NCBI RefSeq assembly: GCF_035046485.1
Contig: NC_085136.1
Location: 159,204,754-159,268,753, forward strand
DNA from: Aedes albopictus
Taxonomy: Eukaryota; Arthropoda; Insecta; Diptera; Culicidae
Direction of reading: 5' to 3'
Length of the DNA stretch: 64,000 nucleotides
Positions 33,134 to 44,729 of this stretch are shown in pieces (the stretch's first letter is position 1; every line of letters starts with the position of its first letter). The notes beneath the pieces were generated by a model. The model was given only the letters and a program-made list of their open reading frames with translations, was not told the origin of the DNA and searched no databases. The translations under genes were made by a program, and so were the position numbers.

Positions 33134-35326
33134 TAAACTTCTCAGTCGATCCGCCAAGAGATTAAGAATTAAGTTTTTGAGGAATCGCAAAAAGAAAATT
33201 TGGAGCTGGAATTGGCAAGGGATTTTTTTTTTGTCGGCATCAATAAAGTAAATTCATAATTCCAGTGGCTGTTATTCAAAAAATAATAAAGCAAAGCGTT
33301 ATTTTCTTCTTCTGAATATTTCAACGCGATTACCTTGAGGACCATGGATTTCAAATAATATTTTCCAAATATTTTTCACAAATGTCATCATTAGTTTGTT
33401 CAAGATTTTGGTAAAACTCTATCTGTTCTCATTTCTCTTTTTTAAAATTATCTAACAAGATTGCATCGAACACATATTTTTGTGGTTCTAGCAAACAAAA
33501 CAAAAAAAAACAAAAACAATGAAACTTAACTAGGAATTTCACCGAAAACTATTTTGGGAGCTTCACCATTTCTTCCAGAAGTTCAACCAGAAATTAGTCT
33601 AGTAATAAAACAAGTAATATTTTGTTTAAGTTTCTCCTGACGAAATTTTATAAACTTTTTTTAATCTAAGCGTTCAAAACACATATAATTCAAATTTTCG
33701 AGATATCAACACTTTTCAAAATTTTATCAAATTGCAGACAGTCGAGCAATCAGCAAACAACCACTTTGCTAAAATCTCAGCAATTTTAACAGTTGATTGC
33801 CAATATTCGGAAATCATTTCGGTTGGTATCAGCTATTCGCTGAGATACCAGTTAAAGATTTTGCTGAATAAACGGCAAAATAAAATAGGCGCTCCTGCCC
33901 AAATGGTCCCAGACCCTAGTTTTGTCTCAAAGCTGTAATCACTATAATAATTATCCTCGAACTATAGAGTTGCGAACGTGAGCCCAGTGTTACGACGTGA
34001 ATTCGATCTCTTTTTGGCATGTCATTAAATTTCGAGAAAAAACGCATTATGCAGGAGCAGAACATTTAAAGCTTACCTGCAAAGTTGGCTCATACACGAG
34101 GGCTCTGAATTAAGCCTTTGTGAACAATGCATCCATTACTCCCCCGATTCTCTTATCCATATGCATAGCTATGGGTCAAGGATCTTCTACCCCACCATCA
34201 TACTTTTATGATGAGCATTGAATAGCTGTCTGGGTCTCTAGGTAAACTCTAGGCGTTTGATCATAAATTCAACGTTATTATGAAGTTCCACTTGAGAACC
34301 TGACCGACACGACCATACATAGAAGAAACAAACATTCACATTGCTGGGGAACTCCCTACCGCTGACTGAAGAAGAAATGACGCATCAGCCAAGCAGGTCA
34401 AGCAGGTGACCACTTCACTAATGGCAATCAGTGCGATAAGTGCGAACATTATCTATACTACACAGAGAGGAGTACCTGGCCTGCAATGAATGCATCCGCA
34501 TAACGGAAGCCGGCACTAGCCAAGCAGACTGAACTGAACGCGGATCAATCATTTGCTGGATTACTGTGGACTTCACGAGCCGTGATTCACGTTTATCAAC
34601 GCTTATCTATACCTACAGTTTGTATGGACTTGGACACAGCCAGAGGTACTGATCGCAGAGCAGATCACGCGAGCCGCCGAGAATTTTTCTCAATGAAAAT
34701 CCATACCGCGCACGTTGCGTTGTTGTCACAACAAAAGCATCAACCCTCCGAGCGAACGATGGCAGCCGGTGATATGAAAATTCACTCATGTTTGGCGGGT
34801 TTTGTTCTGTGGTGAGAGATGCACTCTTTTTCCGCCGCTGCTACCGCTGGCTGCTGGCATGGTTGATTTACATTGCACTGTCAATTTGATAGATGTATTG
34901 TCTCCGTCCGCAGGCCAACCAGCAGCATCAGCAGCAGCCAGGCAGAGAGTATCATGTATAATTAACATTTCCGGTAGTATGTACATAGGTAATGCACGTG
35001 ATAACCGATCCGAGGGGGGTAATGTTCCCGACATGACGATTGTTCCTTCCATTTGAGGAGATACCGTATTTTGGGGTGAAGTTGACCACTCCGGGTAAAT
35101 TTGGAAGATTTGCACTGCTTGTCCATCCCTTTTACTTCTATGTTTTACTTTACGCAGTGTATTACATGTCACACAAGCACAAACCTTATCTTACCAATAC
35201 AGTGAAGTATTCATTGTGGATACTTTTAGTTAATCGTCAAATGATGGTGCTACGACGATGATCAACGCAGCTGCTTACTAGGTTCATGTTGAACCAACCC
35301 GGGAGCTTCTTGACAGCTGCCGAACA
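33134..35326. other. Mostly unique intergenic DNA
   Basis: AT-rich up to about 34080. The part from 34580 to 35060 has balanced composition, with CAGCAGCATCAGCAGCAGCC and GCACTGTCAATTTGATAGA, and no transposon signature. It may be single-copy regulatory DNA. Frames of 80-130 codons on both strands there lack motif support. Confidence 0.35.
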
Positions 35327-35337
35327 ACGTCAGCGTA

Positions 35338-35497
35338 CAGTCACTATATACACAGTCTGGCGGACTGTCACTTTCGACCGGAGCCAATCGAGCATGACGT
35401 CATAGTGTCCACACCGATAAATGCTACACCGTGACGTCATGCTCGATTGGCTCCGGTCGAAAGTGACAGTCCGCCAGACTGTGTATATAGTGACTGT
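35338..35497. mobile_element. Perfect-arm foldback, 160 bp, 11-bp direct repeats
   Basis: Arms of 65 bp starting CAGTCACTATATACACAG are exact inverted copies around a loop of about 29 bp (near 35403-35431). Direct repeats ACGTCAGCGTA lie at 35327-35337 and 35498-35508. An 11-bp duplication fits Mutator-like elements best; TA immediately outside the TIR would also permit a mariner-type reading. Confidence 0.85.
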
Positions 35498-35508
35498 ACG
35501 TCAGCGTA

Positions 35509-36269
35509 CCTAAAAATTTTGGTCCGGGTGGTACTGTCAGATTCAAAGCGGTAAGCGCTACTTTTGAAAAGGACGAAAACCGACAATAACAAAATATATT
35601 AAAACATTAAACAGAAACCTTAATTGGTTGTTTCCGCTTTTTTGTGGTAGAAAAATGCAAATTATGTGCGGCATAATGAATTTGTTTAATAGAAGCGAAA
35701 ATATGTCTATAAAACGGGTAAAGGCAAAATAGTCGACTTTCATAAAATTAATAAGAAACTCATGTTTTCTTCAAGTGCGGTTATTAAGCACCAGCAAGTA
35801 ATACATTAGGTTACTTATGCTAACATTTTACAGCTACATATCTGGTGGCAAAGCCAAAATGGAAGTTAAAAATAATCATTTGCAGATGCTTTTTTTTCGA
35901 GTTTGATCTTCGTTTTGGTCTAGCATGCGCAGTCACAAATTAATATGCAAGACCATTTAAACATGTGCTTTTATTACATTTCTTAGAACAACAAAGAGAA
36001 AAATCAAAATGATTTCAATTTGATGAACATTAGTTTTTGCGCTTCTGTTGAATACGTCCCTTTGATACGAAACGCTAGCCTCTTGTTGGCTTCCACTCAC
36101 CACGAAACAAAAAGATGTTTTCGCATGGACAAAAATTGTTGCGTCAGTGAAGGACGGACCCGTTGTTTACGAACAGTAGCGACATCTGCGATTTGCAAGT
36201 AGGTACGCGAAACTGAGCTCATCTGTCAAGTTACGGGGGGGTTGTGTTGAACATACAAATTTCAAACAG
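35509..36269. other. Intergenic; unassigned
   Basis: No supported gene. A GC-richer patch at 36100-36240 (CAGTAGCGACATCTGCG) looks like a dispersed repeat fragment but I cannot name it. Confidence 0.35.
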
Positions 36270-36664
36270 CATATCGTCGGTTTCCTGCAATAGGGGCACA
36301 ACTCAAAATTTGTCATTTTTGAGATTTTGATGGCAAATGATGAAAAAGTATGTAAACTTTCATCTCACAAAGACCCGTTCCGAAATTCGATGAGAAACGC
36401 GAGATTTTGGAATTTTCTTCAATTTTCCGCAATAAAGGCACAACTTAAAATCAGTGAACTTTTTCAATAGTCGATGAAAAATAGTAATCCAAAATTCATG
36501 AAACAGATAGTCCCTTTCTATGATACAACAATCAAAATTCGTTTACTTTTGCCGAATGATGAGAAAAATAAGTGAGGTGCTTCAAGAATGCCTATTTTCA
36601 AACGCTCATTCTGAAAATTCACATTTTTTTAGTTGTGCCCCTATTGCAGGAAACCGACGATATG
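36270..36664. mobile_element. MITE with CATATCGTCGGTTTCC ends
   Basis: Inverted ends of 34 bp (36270-36303 and 36631-36664) containing GGTTTCCTGCAATAGGGGC, with a TA beside the first conserved bases, as in mariner-type elements. The interior has a second GGCACAACT motif at 36440. No coding capacity. Confidence 0.68.
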
Positions 36665-37059
36665 GGCTACATCGTTGGAAAAGCGAGCATACAGGAATAC
36701 ATATTTAGAATTACTGAAGAGGTAACGGATATTTTTGTGCCTATGAGGACTATTTTTTTCTCTACGGTAGTGGCTAGAGTTTCTGGTTATATAGAGTTAT
36801 GTTAAACGATCAGGCTTATTGGAGCTGAGAGAATATCAATCGAGTTTATGAGATATTTTCGAAATATTCAGGATAATTCAACTGTGCTGCAACTCAGGTC
36901 ATGGAGTCTACTTAGATGTAATAACCACTTGGTTTGCTATTTCGAGTTACGCAACATTATCAATTGTAAGGATTCTATCTCCAGGAAGATATTACACCAA
37001 AACCTTTATTAAGGGTATAGGCCAAATAAAATGTTTACATGTGTGTGGTTAAAAATAAT

Positions 37060-37537
37060 TCAAAATGATGACTTTTAGGGTTTCAGGGGTCTTTCCGGCA
37101 AATTTCAGTGAGTTTCTCGGTGTTTTAGGGCATTCCAGAGGGGTTACTAGCGATGATATCGGGAGCTTAAGGGGTTTCCAGAAGAGAATTACAATATTTC
37201 AGAGAAATTTCAAAGTATTTCAGAGGGCTTTGGAAGACATCTGGGAAATACAGGGGGAGTTTTCAAGGGATTTTAGAGACTTTCATGTAAGCTCCAGCGA
37301 AGTTTTTGCCGTTCCAAGAGGTTTTGGGGGATTTCAAGCATTTCAAGCTGTCTTGCTACAATAGATGGTAGAATCATCATCATCATCATTTTAAGCATTT
37401 CGAGAGGGTTCGAAGAAGTTCCCTTGAATCCCCCTGAAAACCTCTAAGCCCTCTCGAAACGGCTTCAGGGAGCTGTTGTAGAGTTTGAAGGAAATCTACA
37501 GGAATCTAAGTAGGGTTTCATGAAAGATTTCATAATG
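37060..37537. repeat. Degenerate GTTTCAGGG array
   Basis: Same type as 30662-31400. A 99-codon frame in it (37065-37364) consists of repeated Phe, Gln and Gly codons from the units and is not a gene. The array is cut by the hAT element at 37546. Confidence 0.6.
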
Positions 37538-37545
37538 GTTTAAGG

Positions 37546-38590
37546 CAGGGATTCTCAAACTTTTTCAGCTTGCGACCCACTTTTGATTTTCAAAGAATTT
37601 GGTGACCCACCAGCACGACAGTTATTAAAATAACTCATTTTTTGCAAATTTGGACTCCCTTTTATATTATAAAATACATTTTATCACTTTCATAGGTTGT
37701 GATATATTTACGTGACGTGGCCCTCAAACTGAAAAACAAGTTTTTTTTTTAATTTATACTGCTTTTTTAGCTTTTTAGAAAAGCCTAAGAAAGGTTAAGA
37801 TGTCCAATTTCTTAAACATTTGAGATAAGATTCCAAGTTTCCAATATATTTAACCAGTCTGGTTTCAGATATAGTGTTAAGTTTATGCTTTTGCAGAACT
37901 TTAAAGTCTACTTTAAATATCGTTTGAGATTGCTATACATATTCACAGCGAGTGGGTGAACATCAAGTAGTTTTTTTTAGAATTACAATACTGCTGGATG
38001 GTCACATGAGTCATCTTGAGTTTTTTAATGATTTCCTTCATGCACACTTATTTAATATCCATTTTTATTTAAATTACTTTTCAGTTATTCCATTAAAGTT
38101 CAGATTATCGACATTCAATTGAATTACACAGAAGTTTAACTTTACTGAAATTCGGTAAAGGTAAGGTTTCTTGTCGAAGTTTGATATTTTTTTCTGGTTT
38201 TGGTATTTCCAAATTTGCTAAACTGGCGTGTAAGTCTAATAGAAAATGCTAACAGCAAGCAACAACTTGAACTATTTTTTTCCAGAACACAAGTAAAATC
38301 TAATCTTGAAACGTCCGAATGAAAACTCATACTTTTAGGATTGATATCAGATCGCAGACAGTAATTTCAATATTTAATATACTCTAGACAAGACTTATAA
38401 TACAAAATTTTGAATAGAATTAAGGAGAAACCAAAAATTTAAAAATAACTCTTCTAGAAATGGATTCTCCAAGACAGTATTTGAAAATTAGAAAATGGAT
38501 AGCAATAACATTTGACATAAGTTAAGAAAGATTTCGAAATCAGCCCGCGACCCACCAGAGGGTAGCGACCCATTGTTTGAGAAACGCTGA
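37546..38590. mobile_element. Non-autonomous hAT element, CAGGGATTCTCAAAC end
   Basis: Left end CAGGGATTCTCAAAC, followed by TTGCGACCCAC. Right end in complement CAGCGTTTCTCAAAC, followed by GGGTCGC and GGTGGGTCGCGG. Perfect 8-bp duplications GTTTAAGG at 37538-37545 and 38591-38598. The 1.05-kb inside is AT-rich without a transposase. Confidence 0.78.
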
Positions 38591-38679
38591 GTTTAAGGCC
38601 TTTCAGTGGACTCTTTTGCAGCCGAATTGTTTCACCGTTTCTGTCGGGCTAGCCCCGATTTCACTGCTGAGGTTATATA

Positions 38680-39562
38680 GGGGATGGCAAAAATGTTTGG
38701 GATAGGCTAATTTTTTTCTCTCACAAAAATGTTCAACATGCTGGAGCTTTTCATAGAGTGCATCAAAAATTCTCAAATTTTGACTGTTTTTTCACCTATT
38801 ATATGTGCATGATTGGTACACATTTGAAAGCTGCATCAGCTGCTGAGAGAACCAACCACCGTCCATACCATGAAAATCGGGAGGCTACGGTGGGCGGGTC
38901 ACGTCATCAGGATGTCGGATAGAAACCCGACTAAACTGGTTCTCGAGAGTCATCCGACCAGTACAAGAAGACGTGGAGCGCAGCGAGCTAGGTGGGTCGA
39001 CCAAGTGGAGGACGATCTGCGGACCCTACGCAGAGTGCAGAACTGGAGACAAATAGCCATGGACCGAGTGGAATGGAGACGGCTACTATGTACAGCAGAG
39101 GCCACCCCGGCCTTAGCCTGATTGGTAAGGTAAGTAGTGGTTAATCATTCGTTAGAAGAAGTAGGAATCGTTCTGGTAAAACACTATTTTTAGACAACTA
39201 ATTTTTGAACTGTCATATCTCGGTAACCAGTGAACCGAATTGAATGAAATTTTTAACGTTTATCAACAATATGTACATTGATGCTTCTCATGTCATTAAA
39301 ACATAGGTACTTTTTGAACGTTGAAAAAAGTTATCATGGATTGAAAGAGTATCTTTTTTGAAAAAACGTATTTTTTTTACATCAATGTCATTAAATTTTA
39401 GTGTTGATATCCAAAGATTTTCTACTTCTGTTCTCAAGATGTCTCTGATAAGATGTATTAGAGCCTATTTGAATTGAAAGAATAGCACATTTATCACAGC
39501 GTTTTGAACGTTTTTGTGAGAGAAAAAAATAGTTGCCTATTCCAAACATTTTGGCCACCCCC
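38680..39562. mobile_element. Long-TIR MITE hosting a LINE end
   Basis: Ends GGGGATGGCAAAAATG and, in complement, GGGGGTGGCCAAAATG, with inner matches TTTGGGATAGGC / TTTGGAATAGGC and TCTCTCACAAAAA. It resembles the TA-type element at 16549 in layout. A LINE 3' end (38846-39121) interrupts it. Borders are good to a few bases; TSD not clear. Confidence 0.6.
38846..39121 (+). mobile_element. Non-LTR retrotransposon, C-terminal end of RT ORF
   Basis: The frame reads EPTTVHTMKIGRLRWAGHVI, then RRRGAQRARWVDQVEDDL and a Trp-rich end, stopping at 39119-39121. It is the same domain as 2-271 at the protein level. The 5' truncation is severe, and a GGTAAGGTAAGTA tail follows, typical of simple-repeat LINE 3' ends. 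It sits inside the MITE 38680-39562. Confidence 0.75.
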
Positions 39563-39719
39563 AAAATAATTGGAACCTTCTTGAACGCCTCAAGAGTATA
39601 CGCTAGAAACTTTTTTGTGCAGATTATTTTATTCAGATTCAATATCGTCATCATAATGATATTAGCTCCCGAGTGGCATTTAAGAGGGGGCAAAAGGAGA
39701 TCTCAGTGGTTGGAGGGAC

Positions 39720-40189
39720 AAATATGAGGGAGAGTTTTAGATGGGTTTCTTGGTATTTTAAGGGATGATCATGTGTATTCTTGGGGGTCTTAGGGGATTT
39801 CAGAGGGTTTCAGGGGCGTTACGGAGTGTTTGAAGGCGTTTCAAGAGATTTCAGGGAAATTCAGGCGTTTTGCAAGGATGTTCTAATAATGTTCCAAGGG
39901 GTCTAAGCAGATTTGAAAGACGTTTCGACAGTTTCTGGGATGCAATCCCATGCTGTTAAAGCTAAAAATGTCTTAGGGAGGATGTTCCGGAAGGTCGCAG
40001 AGGAATCACGATTGAAACCTCAGGTATTCCAGGGGGTCCTAAGGTGGTTTTCGGGTGTTTCAGCGACGTTTCAGAGGGTTTCATGGGCTATCAGGGGGTT
40101 TCAGAAGGCTTTTATGGACGTTTCAGGGTATTTCTGAAACATTTTTGAGAGGGGAGTTTTCAGGGGCATTCCAGGGGATCTTAGGGCCA
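39720..40189. repeat. Degenerate GTTTCAGGG array
   Basis: Same repeat type as 37060. The array continues beyond the insertion 40276-42740 at 42741. Confidence 0.6.
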
Positions 40190-40273
40190 ATTTCTTCACC
40201 TCGGCTTAACCAGTAAGCCAGGCTTACCCATACAGTTAAACCTAGCTTAACGCTTAAGCCAGGGTGAAGAAAT
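40190..40273. mobile_element. Short inverted-repeat element, 84 bp
   Basis: ATTTCTTCACCTCGGCTTAA at the left faces CTTAAGCCAGGGTGAAGAAAT-like sequence at the right, with several internal CTTAA motifs. It abuts the larger inverted-repeat element at 40276. No target duplication defined. Confidence 0.55.
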
Positions 40274-40275
40274 CA

Positions 40276-42740
40276 CCCCTTAGACCAAGCCCCCTCATGG
40301 GCTCAATCAAGCGTTTTAACGTTAAGTAGAGCTCCGAACAAAGAAGCGAACCGCACCGGTCGCTGCTAAGTAGGGCTCGAAAGCGAAAAGTTTACGTACG
40401 GTTCGTAGCAGGGCTTAGAATATAGAGACACGCAAAGTACGGTCTCTATCCGTAGGCTCGTGCGCTCTCTCGCGTTTAGCTCTCTGGGTAGCGTAAAGAG
40501 GAGACGAAAGAACATGAGTATGGATTTGTTGCCAGGTATATAGTTTCTAGAGGATGATTTGCTTGTTTTGTATAGGTAGGAATTTATTTTAGTTTGCATC
40601 AAATATTTGAAATTTTCAACCAATCAATATCATAGATCGTTACACGAATAACACAACAAATTGTCTGCCATAGAATTGTGATAGAGTGACAATACAAACG
40701 CAGAAAAATAATAGGTTTAAATTGACAAGCTTTGCTTAAGTATGTTATGAATAAAGTTTTCGCTTCTTCGCCAATTTTAGGATCATGCATATCGAAAATG
40801 TATTGATTTTCTCTTAAAAATAGTTACGATTGCTCATAATCGCACCTTTAGTTTTCGATTCGGCCGATCGTTTCGAAACTAATATTTGAAGAAATGTATA
40901 GTGATTGCTGTTTTAACACGTACATGTTTGAGCCGGGTTTTCTACGCAGCAAGTAAAGCTTAGTTTCGCACATTTAGAAAAATGTCCAAATAAATAACTC
41001 GCGAAGTTCGTTCCAACAAGTTTCAAAATTATCGTCATCCGACGCAGATTCCGGTGAGAAGATGTGCGTATTTTCTAACCCGAAAAGAAACTATTTGACG
41101 GTAATAAGTGACCACAATGTTTTCTTTCTTCACTTTCCGGGCTGAGATCCTCCGCTTGGAAAGAGCTGTGCCTCGCGTTTCGTTTTGTCGTGTATATTTC
41201 AAAAAGGCAAAAGAGTTTTGGCTTGATTGCTGTTTTTGAAAATGGTGGTCGTCAGTGGGTGGTTTATTGAATATAAATTTAAAAATATAAATTAAATAAA
41301 CGAGACATTAGGAAGAAAGTGTGCGAAATGGGTAACTTCACCGTCCACGCATCCTTCCTCCCCTGTAAATTCGAGAAGTACCTTGCCGAAATGAAATATT
41401 CTGTACTCCAAGTATTTCGAAGAATCATCTTTGCGCGTAAATACAACGCAGTAGACCAGGCCGCTTTGATGCATGTGTCATATCTCTGATATGCTGCAAG
41501 CATCAGTATTGACAAGAAAAGTAACACGATTGCTTTCCAGGGTGATTCCGCGTATGTATGAGATTAGATAAGAGTAGTTACGATTTTTCAAAGATGCATT
41601 GACTGTACCTAACTCAACTCAGATATCATAGAAACACTACAGTTATATATTTTTGTAAAAACTAAATCATACCGATAAAAATCATAAAAAATGTAGTCGA
41701 GCTGCCAAGTTTCACCAATCAAAATAGGCGGTGTGCAGGACTGCCATATTGTAGGTTCCTCGTTATAGAAAAAGCAAGGCGTTGGATGTTAAAATTCAAC
41801 AATTGTTGTATGAAGTGCCAAAAAGGAGAGTGGGCTCATTATGTACTTTGACAAATACGCAGTCTACTTCAAGCGCATAGAATCTGCTTCCAACAAAATA
41901 TTCATATACCAGCATCCAAAAGATCGCAATATATATTAAGATTTGCGAGTGATGCTTTGTAACTAAAAGGTTGTGACTGAGTATAGAATTAGCTGATGTT
42001 AAAATACACGTTAATGAAAAAAGGTTGCGCAAACTTATCGCAGACTGTTAGAAGACAGCTTCTACTATGACCAGGATTCAAGAATCTTGACCTACGCGAA
42101 GTTGTAAAGGAGACAACTACGTTATAAATGTGTTGGAAATGCAAGGTATGTAATTATTCAATAAACCTTATTATTAAAAAAGATGCTCATAATCTCAAAT
42201 TCAGATAAATTTCTTGCGAGAAAGGCAACATGAATATTGAAGAGATGGATATTATTTTAGATAAAAATTCAACCTACAAGTCATACAGTAAGCAACAAAC
42301 ATATAATTTAAAAAAAAGATTGCTTGAACTCCGGGATTAAATACAATCATAAATTATTGAGAAAATGATATTTTCAAACGCACCAAAACTGGTACAAATC
42401 TCCAAGGGAATTATTTATTTGAATTCAATTTTTACTAACAGTTTTCAGTCTTATCCAAAACCCCATCTTTCATAATATGAGCACAAATTATTATACTGAA
42501 TAAGATTTGCAATAACCCCATAGAAATACACAAAATATTGCGACGATTTACAGAAGTGCAAAAAACCGATGGTACGGAGAGAATAGAGACCACCGGTGCG
42601 CAAAGGCGACCGATCATTATTTTACTCACATGGAAACGAACGACCGGTGCGAAAATGGGTTAATAACGAAATTAAAAATCGTTAACGACGTGCTGTTGCG
42701 TGTGTAGTATTAAGCCCAAGGGTGGGCTTGGTCTTAGGGG
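40276..42740. mobile_element. Inverted-repeat element of 2.47 kb, no transposase
   Basis: CCCCTTAGACCAAGCCC at 40276 faces GGGCTTGGTCTTAGGGG ending at 42740; inner GGGCT motifs also pair (about 28 bp in all). The same GTTTCAGGG array lies on both sides, so this is an insertion. The first 350 bp and the last 200 bp are GC-richer, and between them the DNA is AT-rich with no supported gene. Superfamily unknown. Confidence 0.55.
41974..42018 (+). mobile_element. A-tailed micro-insertion, diverged copy
   Basis: AAAAGGTTG occurs at 41965-41973 and 42019-42027. Between them: AGTATAGAATTAGCTGATG, TTAAAATACACG, TTAATGAA. It matches the core of the 2919, 31823 and 63725 insertions, though more diverged and with an ambiguous A run at the right border. 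Confidence 0.58.
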
Positions 42741-43440
42741 GTTAAAGGGTTTAAGGGGCTAAAAATGGGTTCTCAGGGTCGTTTCATGGGTGGTTCAGAG
42801 AGTCTCTGGGAATTTTAGGAAGTTTCCAGGAGAGTTTCAGGAAGTTTCTGGAGTTTTTGGAAGTTTTAGTTATTATGTGCAAATAATAATTAAAATTGTT
42901 GTTCATGGCGCTTTTTAAAAGAAATTTAATATATGTTGATTAGCTACAAAAATGCTTTGAAATTAATTCAATTATTAACATGTTTAATCAACTTCTTATG
43001 TCCACAAATCTATAATGCTCGGTACGCTTATGGCCAGGGTTAAAATCAAGACCATCGTTGTTCTACGTTCAGACATGATATTGATTATCTAATTTATTGT
43101 ATCAAAGAGGTACACATTGCTGATTTATTGTAGCAAGGGGTTAGGTAATATACTGAATTTGATACCTTGACTCAGCTTCAGACGTTCCCAAATTGGTAAA
43201 AACTTGCACAACCTACACCGATGGATATTCCGGAGGTTTAATAAGCGTTTCCCTCTGAAACGCTCGTAAACCCGTTGAAACTTCCCTGAATGTACCTTTA
43301 AACTCCACTGAAACCTCTCCAGAATGGTTTTGAAATGCTCCTAAAATTCCCTGAAACCATCCTGGAGCCCCCACTGAAGCACACCTGAAACCATGGTCCT
43401 TTTTGGCTTCTGGTTACTCCATTGGACCCATTTCAAACCC
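42741..43440. repeat. Degenerate GTTTCAGGG array with unrelated centre
   Basis: Units are clear at 42741-42870 and, in the complementary form CCCTGAAACC, at 43230-43440. The middle (42880-43220) is AT-rich non-repeat DNA. Confidence 0.55.
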
Positions 43441-43727
43441 CCAGGAGCAAAACTTGTTCTGACGAATTATATTCCTTCATTTAAAGCACTGATATAATTT
43501 GTCAACAATTCCCTCTATTTATGCCCTACTTTATTTTATGCACATTTTCAATCAATTCCCCCCAATCCATGGCAGAAAAATAGGTTACACTGTATAACCA
43601 TATCTATTGGTCAGTAGGTCCAGTAACCATAGTTGATTGTACCACTTTGATTGCGAATATTACTACTGTTTTACAAGTGTGGATCTGCACTTCTTAACCT
43701 GCAGTTTGAATAACCTGCAATACTCAC

Positions 43728-43948
43728 GGCTTCGTAGCCGTGCGGTAAGGGGCGTTAGTCATCTGTCCGTTTCCGTAAGCCTCGGAGTGTGGGTTCGAGT
43801 CCCGCTCCAGTCAGTGAAAACTTTTCGTCAAACGGAAAATTCTCCGCTAGACCACTGGGTCTTTCGTATGTTGTCCATTGTCTAATGTTAGTGATCATTC
43901 AGTCAGTGCAACCTCTGGTTGAAGACAGTGTAATGTCTTTTTAACAAA
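43728..43948 (+). mobile_element. tRNA-derived SINE, third type
   Basis: Head: A box TAGCCGTGCGG, B box GGTTCGAGTCC, with GCTCCAGTC after it. The body (TTTTCGTCAAACGGAAAATTC, in part; TCAGTGCAACCTCTGG) ends in TGTAATGTCTTTTT. The head resembles class II tRNAs (Leu/Ser) because a longer gap precedes the T arm. It cannot fold as a functional tRNA. Borders approximate. Confidence 0.7.
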
Positions 43949-44729
43949 ATGTATCTGAACGGCATTCGTGTTCTCGAGTGATTTTGGATTCCTGTAAATG
44001 AAACGAACAGAAATACTCCTTGATTTTAAGGACTACATTTCAGAACAGTTTGTACCACCTAGAACCTGTCCAAGATCGGTCGTTCGCATCTTGGTGGTCT
44101 AGTGCTACCACTTCTCATTCGTATGTAGAAAATCCTTTGTTCAATACCTGGCTCGCCTCTTTCCTCCTACCTTGTATCTTTCTATATACTTTCTCTCTTT
44201 CTCTTCTCTACATATACAACTCATGTATATTCATAAGTTCGTAGCCATCGCAGGAACAGAGACGGGATGAAAAAGTCGTTTCCTTTCCCTTGAACTTTCA
44301 CAGCAATTTCAAATTATCATATAATGCCTACAAGCTATGCAACCAAGTGAACAAATACTCCTTCCGTGCTGGTTGTGGGGACGCAGAGTGCTCTTGGTCT
44401 TCAGTAGCAACAACATCACACTCTAACATTCCTTTTCCTTCTCCAATGAATGTAAGGACTTAGCTGGCACCGGTATCATCTAGACTGTATGAGCTGCTAA
44501 AATTGTACTTCGAGAATAAGTGGAGTATCCCAGGCTCTTATTTAGTTAAATCTCAGTACAATTCACACCAGTTCAGATCATTCACGGAGTCACAATCATT
44601 GACTTGTACACACAGTCAGTCTAAGCTAAGCTAAGCCTAGAACATGACTTGAAGTGGCCAAAACATTGCTCACCGTACGTAATTCAGAGCGCCAGCCGAT
44701 GAATTGTTGAACACTGGGAATGGAAGAGC
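43949..44729. other. Intergenic, nothing recognised
   Basis: Pyrimidine-rich stretch at 44150-44220 (CTTTCTCTCTTTCTCTTC) makes a repeat-driven frame. No gene or mobile-element end seen. Confidence 0.4.

Noticed and set aside
34786..35172. 128-codon minus-strand frame as a host exon
   Set aside because: Sequence is low in recognisable motifs, overlaps a plus-strand frame of 84 codons, and no splice-consistent neighbours were found.
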